In this document: positions 42,500 through 51,747 of the stretch, one piece after another
Position numbering within the stretch: the first letter of the stretch is position 1
How the letters are laid out: every line of letters begins with the position of its first letter
Origin: Chryseobacterium sp. T16E-39
Lineage (GTDB): Bacteria > Bacteroidota > Bacteroidia > Flavobacteriales > Weeksellaceae
Reading direction: 5' to 3'
DNA length: 64,000 nucleotides
Assembly: GCF_002216065.1 (NCBI RefSeq)
Contig: NZ_CP022282.1
Location: 3,472,001-3,536,000, forward strand
The notes under the pieces: model-generated
Databases searched by the model: none
What the model saw: the letters and a program-made list of their open reading frames with translations, nothing else
Told to the model about the DNA's origin: nothing
Program-made: the position numbers and the translations under genes

Positions 42500-44761
42500 T
42501 TACTCTCTGTTTTTCACTAAAATCCACCCTGAATATTTAATGGATGTATTTTTTTTATCATTTTCATTCCATGAAACAGAGTACCAGTAACTTCCTGTAG
42601 GTACTTTTCTTCCGCTTAGGGTTCCATCCCATCGGTACTTTGTAGATTTATCCCCCTGGTGAATTTTAGCACCATATCGGTCGAATATATTAAATACAAG
42701 GTTTTGTTTATTTGCTAAAGCTGAGTAATCGATCGCATCATTTACTCCATCTCCGTTAGGGGTGATCACATTGATCAGGTTTGGAACAGTTACAGTAATG
42801 TCAATAGGCTCACAGTCATAGGCATCTTTTACAAATATGTTGCTTTCCCCTCTTGGTATATTGTTAAATACATTAGAATTTTGCCAATTGATATTATCTA
42901 AAGAATATTGATAAGGCGGTGTTCCTCCTGTTACATTCACTGTGATTGAGGTGCTTGCAATATCGACACTGTTAATTACCGGTTGTTCTGAAGGATAAAC
43001 TTTAACGTTTTGAGTGGCAATACACTCACCTGTCTTTAGTTTTACCCAATAAACCCCTACACCTACATTGGTAATTGTTTGAGTTGTGGCTCCGGTACTC
43101 CAAAGGTATGATGCAAATCCAGGACCTGCATCCAGGGTAGTTTTATCCTCAATACAGATTGTTTTGTCTTTTAATACTGTCGAAAGTACGGGGGCAAGTA
43201 CTATTAGCGTTACTTTGGCTACGGAATAACATCCGTTTGCATTGTTCGTGACCCTAATGTAAATCACTCCATTAGGTGCAATATAAGCAGCTGGTGTTGT
43301 GATCTCGTTTGTGCCGTTTAAAGCATCAGTTAATGATGGGTAGTATTTTTTGCTGGTTCCTGCCTGGGTCGTTACTGAAGCAGCTGTTAAATTGAAAGAA
43401 GCCATTGCAAGATTTGATTCTAAGAAACAAGATCTTAAAGTAGTATCATTAACGACAACAACAGGGTTTATATTTAATGTGATTTTAGCTACATCCACAC
43501 ACCCCTGAGGAGTTGTTACTTTTACAAATACCGCACCTGTAGGAGAAGCATAGGCAACTGGGTTTAATATTTCATTCACTCCTGCATTAAGGTCAGCCAT
43601 TGAGGGGTAATATTGTTTGGTAACACCAGGGACAGTGGTAACTGCAGCGGTAGTCAAATCAAATATTGCAGTACCTGCATTGTTATTGTTACACCCTGTA
43701 AGTGTTACATCATCAGCTGCAAAAGGGGTTGGGTTCAGCTTAATGACACCATCTCCATTATCACACAGGGTTGAAGAAGGATCTTTAACGACAACGGTGA
43801 TCGTGGTAGCTCCCGTGTATTGAAAGCTTGTTGGATTGGCAATAGGGGTTGAACTGCCTAGAACATAATAAGTAAAAATGTAATTGGCGGGAGTATTTAC
43901 AAATTGAGTATTATAAGATGTTAAGTCTACAGTTCCGTTTCCTGTAGCAGGATTTACACACACAAAAGGTGTAATTGTGCTCTGTAAAATAGGGACCTTA
44001 TCTACGAAAATTTTCGCATTTTTAATAGAGTGTCTTGCGCTTGCTCCACCGGTAGCAGCGGAAAATCCAAAATATCCCTGGGTCATACCTATTGCGCCTC
44101 CTGAAGGGGCGAAAGATTGATCAGCGATTAGTACACCATCAATTCTTACCTTAATAATCCAGTTGGTGGGATTGGTAAGATCTGTTTCCCCATTTACTTC
44201 TACATGCTTATAGTTGGTTCCCACAAACGGTTGGGTCGCATTAAGATCAGGAGAATGGAATGTGCTTCCTGGAGTATTATTGTATTCAATATTGTTATTG
44301 AGTGAGTTGTTGGTTCCATATAAAATATGAACTTTGCTCATCTGGCCCTCAGTGGTGTTGTTGAAGATGTCAAATCCTACCATGAGTCCGGAAGCGTTGG
44401 CCGGAATTCCTAATCCTCCACCAGAAACAAATCCTGTTGGTGGATTAGCTAGGTACCAAAATGTAAATCCATCTCCTCTGCCAAATTGAGCAGTTCCGTT
44501 TCCATCGATTCTAAAATCAAATTCCACTTTCCATTTATCACAATATCTTAAATTGATAGGATTAGCAAGCTTTATGGCACCATAAAGATTTCCTTGGTCC
44601 GCAGTAAGCTGTACAAAATCCGTATTTACATTCGCACTTGAAACAAGATCCCAGCCTGTTGTGTTTACAGGGTTTCCTGAAAGCTGGTAGGTTTGGGAAA
44701 AAAGGAAGCCAGGTAGATTTATTACAATAATAAGGAGAACGAGTACTAAAGTTTTTTTCAT
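42500..44761 (-). CDS. Lectin-like T9SS type-B cargo protein B
   Basis: This 753-residue paralog has a signal peptide (1-22) and an L-type-lectin-like domain (23-260). A Pro/Thr-rich linker domain containing FTYYVLGSSTPIANPTSFQY (about 262-345) is followed by two tandem 87-residue modules (about 347-432 and 435-521). Then come an Ig-like unit at 526-590, a SprB-like repeat at 608-650 and the type-B sorting domain at 661-753 ending KNRE. The lectin-like domain suggests carbohydrate binding. The C-terminal half is nearly the same as in protein A even at the DNA level, while the lectin domains differ clearly. Confidence 0.88.
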   Translation of the reverse strand: MKKTLVLVLLIIVINLPGFLFSQTYQLSGNPVNTTGWDLVSSANVNTDFVQLTADQGNLYGAIKLANPINLRYCDKWKVEFDFRIDGNGTAQFGRGDGFTFWYLANPPTGFVSGGGLGIPANASGLMVGFDIFNNTTEGQMSKVHILYGTNNSLNNNIEYNNTPGSTFHSPDLNATQPFVGTNYKHVEVNGETDLTNPTNWIIKVRIDGVLIADQSFAPSGGAIGMTQGYFGFSAATGGASARHSIKNAKIFVDKVPILQSTITPFVCVNPATGNGTVDLTSYNTQFVNTPANYIFTYYVLGSSTPIANPTSFQYTGATTITVVVKDPSSTLCDNGDGVIKLNPTPFAADDVTLTGCNNNNAGTAIFDLTTAAVTTVPGVTKQYYPSMADLNAGVNEILNPVAYASPTGAVFVKVTTPQGCVDVAKITLNINPVVVVNDTTLRSCFLESNLAMASFNLTAASVTTQAGTSKKYYPSLTDALNGTNEITTPAAYIAPNGVIYIRVTNNANGCYSVAKVTLIVLAPVLSTVLKDKTICIEDKTTLDAGPGFASYLWSTGATTQTITNVGVGVYWVKLKTGECIATQNVKVYPSEQPVINSVDIASTSITVNVTGGTPPYQYSLDNINWQNSNVFNNIPRGESNIFVKDAYDCEPIDITVTVPNLINVITPNGDGVNDAIDYSALANKQNLVFNIFDRYGAKIHQGDKSTKYRWDGTLSGRKVPTGSYWYSVSWNENDKKNTSIKYSGWILVKNRE
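42720..43197. repeat. Long direct repeat, copy 2 (in cargo gene B)
   Basis: This is the partner of 40563-41040. Conservation falls off on both sides, including within the same genes. Confidence 0.88.
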
Positions 44762-44834
44762 TGAAGTGAGTGGGATAAAAGTTAATGTTAATTCATTTAT
44801 TTAGTTTCAAGTGTTTCTTCTAAGTGTTATCTAA

Positions 44835-44870
44835 AAAAAAGACCACTACCAGTAAATTGAGTGATCTTTT
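44835..44870 (-). terminator. Weak terminator of cargo gene C
   Basis: The minus strand has AGATCACT/AGTGGTCT with one wobble, a loop of about 15 bases and a T8 tract. Confidence 0.55.
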
Positions 44871-44876
44871 TATATA

Positions 44877-47138
44877 TTATTCTCTATTTTTAACCAATAC
44901 CCAGCCGTTGTAATTTGTTTGAGTATTGTTTTTATCATTTTCATTCCAAGAGATAGTGTACCAATATGTGGCAGTAGATACTTTTTTGCCGCTTGCAGTA
45001 CCATCCCATTTGTAATTTCTTAATTTATCAGCTTCATAGAGCTTGTTTCCATATCGGTCATAAACAATGAATACCAAATTCTTTTTGTAGGCTAATGCAG
45101 AGTAGTCGATATAGTCATTCACGTTGTCTCCATTTGGAGTAATTGCATTGATCAGATTTGGCACTGTGATTTGTACATCAATAGGGTCACAATTATAAAA
45201 ATCTTTGACGAAAATCTTATGTTCTCCTCTTGATAAGCCTGTAAATACATTGGAATCTTGCCAGGTAACACCATCTAATGAGAATTTATAAGGTGGAGTG
45301 CCGCCATTTACATTAATTGTTATGGTACTATTGGTAATATCAATACTTGTAATAACAGGTTGTGGAGCTGCATTTACTTTTACAATCTGGTTTGTGAAAC
45401 AGCTTCCGGTTTTTAATAAAACAGAATAAATTCCTACCGGGACGTTTTGAATAGATTGTGTCGTAGCTCCTGTGCTCCATAAATAACCGTCAAAACCAGG
45501 TCCCGCATCTAACGTTGCCGTTTCATCGATGCAAATGGTTTGATCTTTAAGGACAGTTGAGCTTACCGGAGGTAGCACAACAAGATTAATTTTTACTATC
45601 GTATAGCAATTATTACTGTCAATCACTTTAACATATACTACGCTATTGGTAGAAACGTATGCTGCAGGATTTACAATTTCGTTGGTGCCAGCTAATGCAT
45701 CTGCTAATGTTATATAGTATTTTTTATTAACTCCCGCCTGTGATGTAACATTTGCTGTCGTTAGATTAAATACTGCTGAAGTTGTGTTGGTATCAATGAA
45801 GCATGAGCGTAACGTGTCATCATTAGCTGCTACTTCTGGAAGAAATGCCAATGTGATCTCTGCATTCCCGGTACATCCTTGTGGTGTCGTTACTTTCACA
45901 TATACAGTTCCCGGAGCAGACAAATAACTTGTAAAATTTGTAATTTCATTAGTTCCGGCATTAAGATCACTTAATGTTTTATAATATTTTTTAATGGCTC
46001 CGGGTACTCCGGTAACAGCTGCGGTTGAAAGGTTAAATGTTGCTGTTCCTGCTTTATTGTTATTGCATTCAGAAATAGTGACATTGTTTGCAGTAAATGG
46101 AGCAAGAACCAGCAGGATTTTCCCATCAGGATTGTCACATAAAACTCCGGCATTATCTTTAATAACTACAGAAATAGTTGTGTTGGTATTAAATTGATAA
46201 TTGGTTGGGTTTGCAATAGGAGTAGAGCTTCCTAAAACATAATAATTAAATGTATAATTAGCAGGAGTATTCACAAATTGTGAATTGAATGTAGTTAGGT
46301 TTATAGTGCCGTTTCCTGTAGAAGGGTTAGGGCATAAAGATTGAGTTACAGAATTCTGTAAAATAGAAACTTTATCAGTGTATATCTTTACATTTTTAAT
46401 AGAACTTCTTACAGATGCAGCTCCTGTAGATGCAGAAAAACCGAAATATCCCTGTGTAATTGCTGCTGCAGCTCCTGCTGGAGCAAAAGATTGATTAATA
46501 ACCGAATTTCCATCGATCTTTAAAGTAATAATCCAGTTGGCTGGAGTTGCCGGATCTACCTGCCCGGTTACTTCTACATGTTTGAATGTAGGCCCCACTA
46601 ATGGAATTGTTGAGGTAAGGTCCGGAGAATGGAATGAGCTTCCAGCAGTATTAAAAAATTCTATGTTGTTATTATCGGTTGTATTTTGTACAACACCATA
46701 GGCAAGGTGTACCTTATTCATCTGGCCTGCCGTTGTGTTGTTGTAAAGGTCAAAGCCCATCATAAGGCCTATTGCATTTTGTGGAATTCCTAATCCTGAA
46801 CCCAGTTGGCTTGTTATCGGGGGATTTTGTAAATACCAAAATGCGAAACCATCTCCTCTTCCGGAAGAAGTTCCGTTTCCATCAAGTCTGAAATCAAATT
46901 CAATTCTCCACTTATCGCAGTATTTCAAATTAATCGGGTCATTCAGCTTTATAGCTCCTGATTTATTGGTTAAATCATCAGTAAGCATAACGAAATCTCC
47001 GCTGGCTACTGCAGAAGGAACTACAGTCCATCCCGTAGTATTAATAGGATTTCCCGTGAGCTGATAAGTTTGCGAAAATAATTTTCCTGATAAGCAAAAT
47101 AAGACTATAGTAAAGTAAAACAGTAATTTTTTATTCAT
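44877..47138 (-). CDS. Lectin-like T9SS type-B cargo protein C
   Basis: This 753-residue paralog has the same order as B: signal peptide, L-type-lectin-like domain (WRIEFDFRLDGNG, GDGFAFWYLQNPP), linker domain, two 87-residue modules, Ig-like unit (LDAGPGFDGYLWSTGATTQ), SprB-like repeat (GGTPPYKFSLDGVTWQ) and type-B sorting domain ending KNRE. Its C-terminal half is closer to cargo protein D than to A or B (for example VYDRYGNKLYEADK is shared), so the C-terminal and N-terminal parts have different closest relatives. It lies directly downstream of rnhA. Confidence 0.88.
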   Translation of the reverse strand: MNKKLLFYFTIVLFCLSGKLFSQTYQLTGNPINTTGWTVVPSAVASGDFVMLTDDLTNKSGAIKLNDPINLKYCDKWRIEFDFRLDGNGTSSGRGDGFAFWYLQNPPITSQLGSGLGIPQNAIGLMMGFDLYNNTTAGQMNKVHLAYGVVQNTTDNNNIEFFNTAGSSFHSPDLTSTIPLVGPTFKHVEVTGQVDPATPANWIITLKIDGNSVINQSFAPAGAAAAITQGYFGFSASTGAASVRSSIKNVKIYTDKVSILQNSVTQSLCPNPSTGNGTINLTTFNSQFVNTPANYTFNYYVLGSSTPIANPTNYQFNTNTTISVVIKDNAGVLCDNPDGKILLVLAPFTANNVTISECNNNKAGTATFNLSTAAVTGVPGAIKKYYKTLSDLNAGTNEITNFTSYLSAPGTVYVKVTTPQGCTGNAEITLAFLPEVAANDDTLRSCFIDTNTTSAVFNLTTANVTSQAGVNKKYYITLADALAGTNEIVNPAAYVSTNSVVYVKVIDSNNCYTIVKINLVVLPPVSSTVLKDQTICIDETATLDAGPGFDGYLWSTGATTQSIQNVPVGIYSVLLKTGSCFTNQIVKVNAAPQPVITSIDITNSTITINVNGGTPPYKFSLDGVTWQDSNVFTGLSRGEHKIFVKDFYNCDPIDVQITVPNLINAITPNGDNVNDYIDYSALAYKKNLVFIVYDRYGNKLYEADKLRNYKWDGTASGKKVSTATYWYTISWNENDKNNTQTNYNGWVLVKNRE

Positions 47139-47313
47139 TAATTAGGATGTTTAAAAATTGAACATGTAAATATATTAAATCCTAACTGATAAATATGTAT
47201 TCGGTGTTAATTTTGCCGAAAATATTAATAATTTTTTAACAAAAGTTAATTTGCTTGATGAAATAGTTAATTTATCTTACCTAAAAATGAAGAATATTGG
47301 GTTTTGTATTTTT

Positions 47314-47790
47314 TTAGAAAAGGGAGTTATTTTCTTGATTTTCAAAGAAATTGTCAATCTCTAAATTAGCGGATGCAGCAGCTGCAACAGCAAGTTTATC
47401 GCATAATTCATTTTCAAAATGACCTGCATGGCCTTTTATCCAGTGCATTGTTGGATTATACTGATTATAGAGTACGATGAATCTTTTCCAGAGATCAGGA
47501 TTTTTCACATTTTTCCAGCCTCTCTTTATCCAGCCGGCAATCCAGTTTTGATTGATGGCATCTGAAACATACTTACTGTCCGTAAATATGTGAATGTCGT
47601 TTTCCGACGATTTTAGTTTTTCAAGAGCTGTAATTACGGCCAGAAGTTCCATTCTGTTATTTGTTGTCTTACGGAACCCTTTAGAAAAGGTTTTTTGGTA
47701 ATTCTTTTCAGGAACACGCATGAGAATTCCGTAGCCTCCTTTTCCAGGATTTCCACTGCATGCTCCGTCGGTGTATATTTCAATTCTCAA
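47314..47790 (-). CDS. rnhA: Ribonuclease HI
   Basis: This 158-residue enzyme cleaves RNA in RNA-DNA hybrids. The catalytic acidic set is present: Asp8 in IEIYTDGACSGNPG, Glu48 in NRMELLAVI, the Asp of HIFTDSKYV and the C-terminal Asp of ENELCDKLA, with the GHAGHFEN loop. The start codon is TTG, because MRIEIYTDGACSG is the usual family start and no ATG is nearby. It follows dnaB by 30 bases and is probably co-transcribed. The C-terminus has an acidic, Asn-rich tail. Confidence 0.95.
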   Translation of the reverse strand: MRIEIYTDGACSGNPGKGGYGILMRVPEKNYQKTFSKGFRKTTNNRMELLAVITALEKLKSSENDIHIFTDSKYVSDAINQNWIAGWIKRGWKNVKNPDLWKRFIVLYNQYNPTMHWIKGHAGHFENELCDKLAVAAAASANLEIDNFFENQENNSLF

Positions 47791-47820
47791 AACTTTGGAT
47801 CTTATAAGAGTTTTATAGGA

Positions 47821-49407
47821 TTAAAAAGGAAAATCATCATCATCATCAAAATCATTCATCGAAGATCCTGAAAGTTGGGAATTATCGGGAAGGTCAAATG
47901 CCGCTCCTGGTTGGATCGTTGTTTTTATCTTATCAAAACCACTTGGTTCATTAGAATTGAAATTGGACGGATAGCCAGGCCCTCCACCCATCGCGGCTTC
48001 TACATCACCGAATTTTGCAAAATGTTTTAAGAAAGATAACCTTACATCTGCTGTAGCACCATTTCTGTGTTTTGCGATGATAAGCTCGGCTTGATTTTCT
48101 GTTGAGGTTTCCTGTCCTTCTTCATCATTATCCCAAACAGCGATTTTATAATATTCTGGTCTAAAGATAAAGGACACGATATCGGCATCCTGTTCAATCG
48201 CTCCTGATTCCCTAAGGTCAGAAAGCTGTGGTCTTTTTCCAGGTCGGGTTTCTACACTTCTTGAAAGCTGAGAAAGTGCAATTACAGGAACATTCAATTC
48301 TTTTGCAATGGCTTTTAATGAACGAGAGATCATGGATATTTCCTGTTCACGGTTTCCAGTTCCCTTTCCACCGCCTCCGGCGGTCATCAGCTGAAGGTAG
48401 TCAACCATGATGAGTCTGACACCATGCTGCATAACTAATCTTCGGCATTTTGCACGGAAGTCGAATATAGAAAGTGAAGGAGTTTCGTCTATAAATAGGG
48501 GTGCGTTTTCTAATTCGGATACGTTAGAGAATAATCTTTGCCACTCTTCATCATCTAGTGTTCCTTTTCTTAATTTCTCGGAGGAAATTCTTGTTTCAGA
48601 AGCAATCATCCTTGTGATCAGCTGTACAGATGCCATCTCGAGGGAGAACAGAACCATTGGTATTTTATGTCCTACCGCAATATTTCTTGCCATTGAAAGA
48701 AGGAATGCGGTCTTACCCATCGCAGGACGTGCTGCAATAATAATAAGGTCGGAATTTTGCCAGCCTCCGGTTTCCTTATCTACATCTCTGAATCCTGAAG
48801 GGACTCCCGAAAGTCCTTCTTTGTCTTTTAAAGACTTGATGGTATCGATAGCCTGTTTTACTAATGAATTTGCAGTATCGAATCCTTTTTTAATAGTACC
48901 ATTGGTAATTTCAAAAAATGACTGTTCAGCTTTATCCAGGAGTTCAAAAACGTCTGTGGATTCTTTATAGGACGAGTCAATTACATTGGCTGAAACATTG
49001 ATCAAACTTCTTAAAATATATTTTTCAAGAATAACACGGACATGATATTCTATATGGGCAGAAGAACTTACCCCCATAGTCAGGTCTATAATATAGTGGT
49101 CTCCTCCTGCCAAATGTAATTTGTCCTCCTTTTTAAGATCCTGTATAATGGTCATTAAGTCTACAGGATGGTTAGCTTCATATAATTTCAGAATAGTTGC
49201 AAAGATAGTCTGATGTCGGGGATCGTAAAAAACTTCTGGCGTAAGTAGGTCAATGGAGTGGTCGAGACCTTTTTTATCAATTAAAAAAGTTCCTATAATC
49301 AATCTTTCAAAATCTACTGCATTGGGAGGCATTTTTCCGTCGGCAATTGATAATTCTTTCGCAAAGTTCCCGTGTGTAAGCGATGATAATGTTTCTTTCT
49401 GCGCCAT
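47821..49407 (-). CDS. dnaB: Replicative DNA helicase
   Basis: This 528-residue hexameric helicase unwinds DNA at the replication fork. The N-terminal domain covers about 28-135. The RecA-like motor has Walker A ARPAMGKT at 226-233, MVDYLQLM for Walker B and the LSQLSRSVETRPGKRPQLSD-type segment split over the following residues. A C-terminal tail ends in a run of Asp and FPF. No intein is present. It has a -7 box 4 bases upstream, and rnhA lies downstream. It sits within the T9SS cargo cluster without being related to it. Confidence 0.96.
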   Translation of the reverse strand: MAQKETLSSLTHGNFAKELSIADGKMPPNAVDFERLIIGTFLIDKKGLDHSIDLLTPEVFYDPRHQTIFATILKLYEANHPVDLMTIIQDLKKEDKLHLAGGDHYIIDLTMGVSSSAHIEYHVRVILEKYILRSLINVSANVIDSSYKESTDVFELLDKAEQSFFEITNGTIKKGFDTANSLVKQAIDTIKSLKDKEGLSGVPSGFRDVDKETGGWQNSDLIIIAARPAMGKTAFLLSMARNIAVGHKIPMVLFSLEMASVQLITRMIASETRISSEKLRKGTLDDEEWQRLFSNVSELENAPLFIDETPSLSIFDFRAKCRRLVMQHGVRLIMVDYLQLMTAGGGGKGTGNREQEISMISRSLKAIAKELNVPVIALSQLSRSVETRPGKRPQLSDLRESGAIEQDADIVSFIFRPEYYKIAVWDNDEEGQETSTENQAELIIAKHRNGATADVRLSFLKHFAKFGDVEAAMGGGPGYPSNFNSNEPSGFDKIKTTIQPGAAFDLPDNSQLSGSSMNDFDDDDDFPF

Positions 49408-49411
49408 TGTG

Positions 49412-49419
49412 CAAAGATA
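49412..49419 (-). promoter_or_regulatory. Bacteroidota -7 promoter box for dnaB
   Basis: The minus strand reads TATCTTTG, an exact match, 4 bases before the ATG. This predicts a leaderless dnaB mRNA. Confidence 0.6.
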
Positions 49420-49510
49420 GTTTTTTTAAAAAATAATTGGAAAATAGTATTCAACAAATTATTCTCAATCTGCATTAAAATACCACTAATAAAAGATAAG
49501 ATATGTTGAT

Positions 49511-49542
49511 AAAAAAATCACCTCAATTTGAGGTGATTTTTT
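49511..49542 (-). terminator. Terminator of cargo gene D
   Basis: AAAATCACCTCAA and TTGAGGTGATTTT form a near-perfect palindrome with T tracts both ways. Confidence 0.88.
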
Positions 49543-49564
49543 AAATTTTGATTAATTATATTAA

Positions 49565-51634
49565 TTATTCTCTATTTTTTACCAATATCCATCCGCTGTA
49601 TTTCGTCTGAGTACTGTTTTTATCATTTTCATTCCATGAAATCGTGTACCAATATGTTCCGGTAAGAATCTTTTTTCCACCTGATGTACCATCCCATCTG
49701 TAGCCTCTCGTCTTATCAGCTTCATATAGCTTATTTCCATATCGGTCATAAACGATAAAGACTAAGTTTTTCTTATATCCTAATTCTGTGTAATCTACAT
49801 AGTCATTGATATTATCTCCGTTTGGAGTGATAGCATTGATTAAATTAGGAACTGTAACTTGTATGTCAATCGGTGTACAATCAAAAGAATCGATTACATA
49901 GATTTTGTTTTCTCCCCTTGGAAGTCCGCTGAATACATTAGAGTCTTGCCAGTTGATTCCGTCCAGTGAATATTTATATGGAGGGGTTCCACCTGAAACG
50001 TTTACTGTAATTGTATTATTTGAAATGTCTACACTACTGATCACAGGTTGTTGAGATGCTTTTACATTCACTTGCTGTAATGTAAAACATTTTCCTGTTT
50101 TCAATTTTACCCAATACGAGCCAATAGATACATTTTGGATTGATTGTGTTGTAGCCCCTGTGCTCCATTCGTAACCATCAAATCCTGGTCCTGCATCTAA
50201 TGTTGTTGTATCTTCTGTACAGATAGTAACATCTTTTAGAACAGCAGATTTTACCGGAGGCAAAACTTTAAGTGTAATTTTTGCTATAGCATAACACATA
50301 TTAGCACTGAATACACGAACATACACCTCGCCGTTAGTAGAAATGTATGCTAAAGGATTAGCTATTGGGCTGCTTCCACTAATGGCGTCAGCCATTGTAG
50401 TATAAAACTTCTTAGTAATTGGATTCTGATTTGAAACATTAGCCGTTGTTAAATCAAATGCCGCCGTTGTAATATTTGTATCAATGAAACAAGACTCGAT
50501 CGTTGCATCGTTAACAACAACTATCGGGTGAAACTTTAATATGATTGTAGCAGTAGCAGAACAATTTTCTGGAGTTGTCACCTTTACATAAACTGTTTTT
50601 TCTCCTGAAACATATGCTGTAGGGTTCATAATCTGATTCGTCCCGGCATTCATATCGTTAAGCGTAGGGTAATACTTCTTAGTCGATGGACCAGAATAAT
50701 TATTCGCTAATGTCAGATTAAATGTTGCCGTTCCGGCTCCATTATTATTACAGGCAAAAATAGTATCATCAGTTGCTACGATATTTCCCTGCTTGAATTT
50801 AAATTTCCCTGTCTGAAAACATCCGTTAATAGGATTGTTAGGGTCATTCGGATCAGTGTATTTTAATCTGTAATAGTAAATATCTGTTGCATTTACCAGC
50901 ATTGGTGCTGTAATAGGAGCGTTCCCGGTAATCGCATCATTATTAGTGGTATGGTAGCTAACAGTAAAGTTCGGGTTACCATTGATGATACCAGCTGATA
51001 AAGTACTGAAATCAAACATTGTTGGCAATGCGCACTTACCTATTTCTCTTGGAGATGATGGTGTTGGCCCTGGGTCTCCTGGTGTAATAAATGGATTAGG
51101 AGTCAATGCAGGATCATTAAATGCTGAAGTTAAAGTTGCAGTTCCTCCCCAGGTTAATGAAAACCCATAAGGGTTATTAGGAATGTAGTTATCAACAAGA
51201 AGGTAATATGTTTCTCCGGCAATAACATCCAAAGGAGCTTCCCATTGATCTCCGGTTACAGTAGAACTTAGACCGGTTGTTCCATTTGTAGGAGAGAAAT
51301 TACATCTGATTGCATTACCAAAGTCCCAAGTAGTACAATCAATATTCGGTCCATATACGGCAAAGTCATAATCATAGTAGGTTACACCGGGAACTATATT
51401 TGGATCTATACTAAACTCAATAGTCCCAGAGGTTGCAGCAGTAAACACATACCACACAGAAAAATGTTCCAAACCTAAGCAGGATCCTGATGTTGGCTCC
51501 TGGATAGTCCCTGAGTTACTTGGATTGTAAGAAATGTTCGAATTTCCGCACACAGGTATCGCACTGATACAATCCGATTGCGAGAAATAAAGTTGAGATA
51601 AAAATAAAATAAAAATAAGTAAGAATTTTCTCAT
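49565..51634 (-). CDS. T9SS type-B cargo protein D
   Basis: The ATG at 51634 (MRKFLLIFILFLSQLYFSQS) gives 689 residues and a clean signal peptide. The 17-codon upstream extension would begin before the promoter box at 51656-51663. The mature N-terminus DCISAIPVCGNSNISY begins a jelly-roll-like domain seen in many Bacteroidota surface proteins (about 20-170). A linker, two 87-residue modules, an Ig-like unit (LDAGPGFDGYEWSTGATTQ), a SprB-like repeat and the type-B sorting domain in the last 93 residues follow. Its C-terminal half matches protein C, although the N-terminal domain is unrelated to the lectin type. Confidence 0.87.
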   Translation of the reverse strand: MRKFLLIFILFLSQLYFSQSDCISAIPVCGNSNISYNPSNSGTIQEPTSGSCLGLEHFSVWYVFTAATSGTIEFSIDPNIVPGVTYYDYDFAVYGPNIDCTTWDFGNAIRCNFSPTNGTTGLSSTVTGDQWEAPLDVIAGETYYLLVDNYIPNNPYGFSLTWGGTATLTSAFNDPALTPNPFITPGDPGPTPSSPREIGKCALPTMFDFSTLSAGIINGNPNFTVSYHTTNNDAITGNAPITAPMLVNATDIYYYRLKYTDPNDPNNPINGCFQTGKFKFKQGNIVATDDTIFACNNNGAGTATFNLTLANNYSGPSTKKYYPTLNDMNAGTNQIMNPTAYVSGEKTVYVKVTTPENCSATATIILKFHPIVVVNDATIESCFIDTNITTAAFDLTTANVSNQNPITKKFYTTMADAISGSSPIANPLAYISTNGEVYVRVFSANMCYAIAKITLKVLPPVKSAVLKDVTICTEDTTTLDAGPGFDGYEWSTGATTQSIQNVSIGSYWVKLKTGKCFTLQQVNVKASQQPVISSVDISNNTITVNVSGGTPPYKYSLDGINWQDSNVFSGLPRGENKIYVIDSFDCTPIDIQVTVPNLINAITPNGDNINDYVDYTELGYKKNLVFIVYDRYGNKLYEADKTRGYRWDGTSGGKKILTGTYWYTISWNENDKNSTQTKYSGWILVKNRE

Positions 51635-51655
51635 TTTGAAATGAATTTTATGTAA

Positions 51656-51663
51656 CAAAAATA
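51656..51663 (-). promoter_or_regulatory. Bacteroidota -7 promoter box for cargo gene D
   Basis: The minus strand reads TATTTTTG, 21 bases before the chosen ATG. It decides the start of this gene. Confidence 0.55.
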
Positions 51664-51704
51664 GCGAAGGCAAAAAGTGATACATTTATTGTTCGCTAAT
51701 ATAA

Positions 51705-51733
51705 ATGAAAATCGCTTGAAAAAGCGATTTTCA
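51705..51733 (-). terminator. Terminator of cargo gene E
   Basis: TGAAAATCGCTT and AAGCGATTTTCA pair perfectly around a short loop, just past the E stop codon. Confidence 0.75.
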
Positions 51734-51747
51734 TCAAAATTTATAAA

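Noticed and set aside
48407..48970. A 187-codon open frame antisense to dnaB
   Set aside because: dnaB is complete and conserved on the other strand, and this frame has no recognisable domain or promoter. It is a chance open frame.
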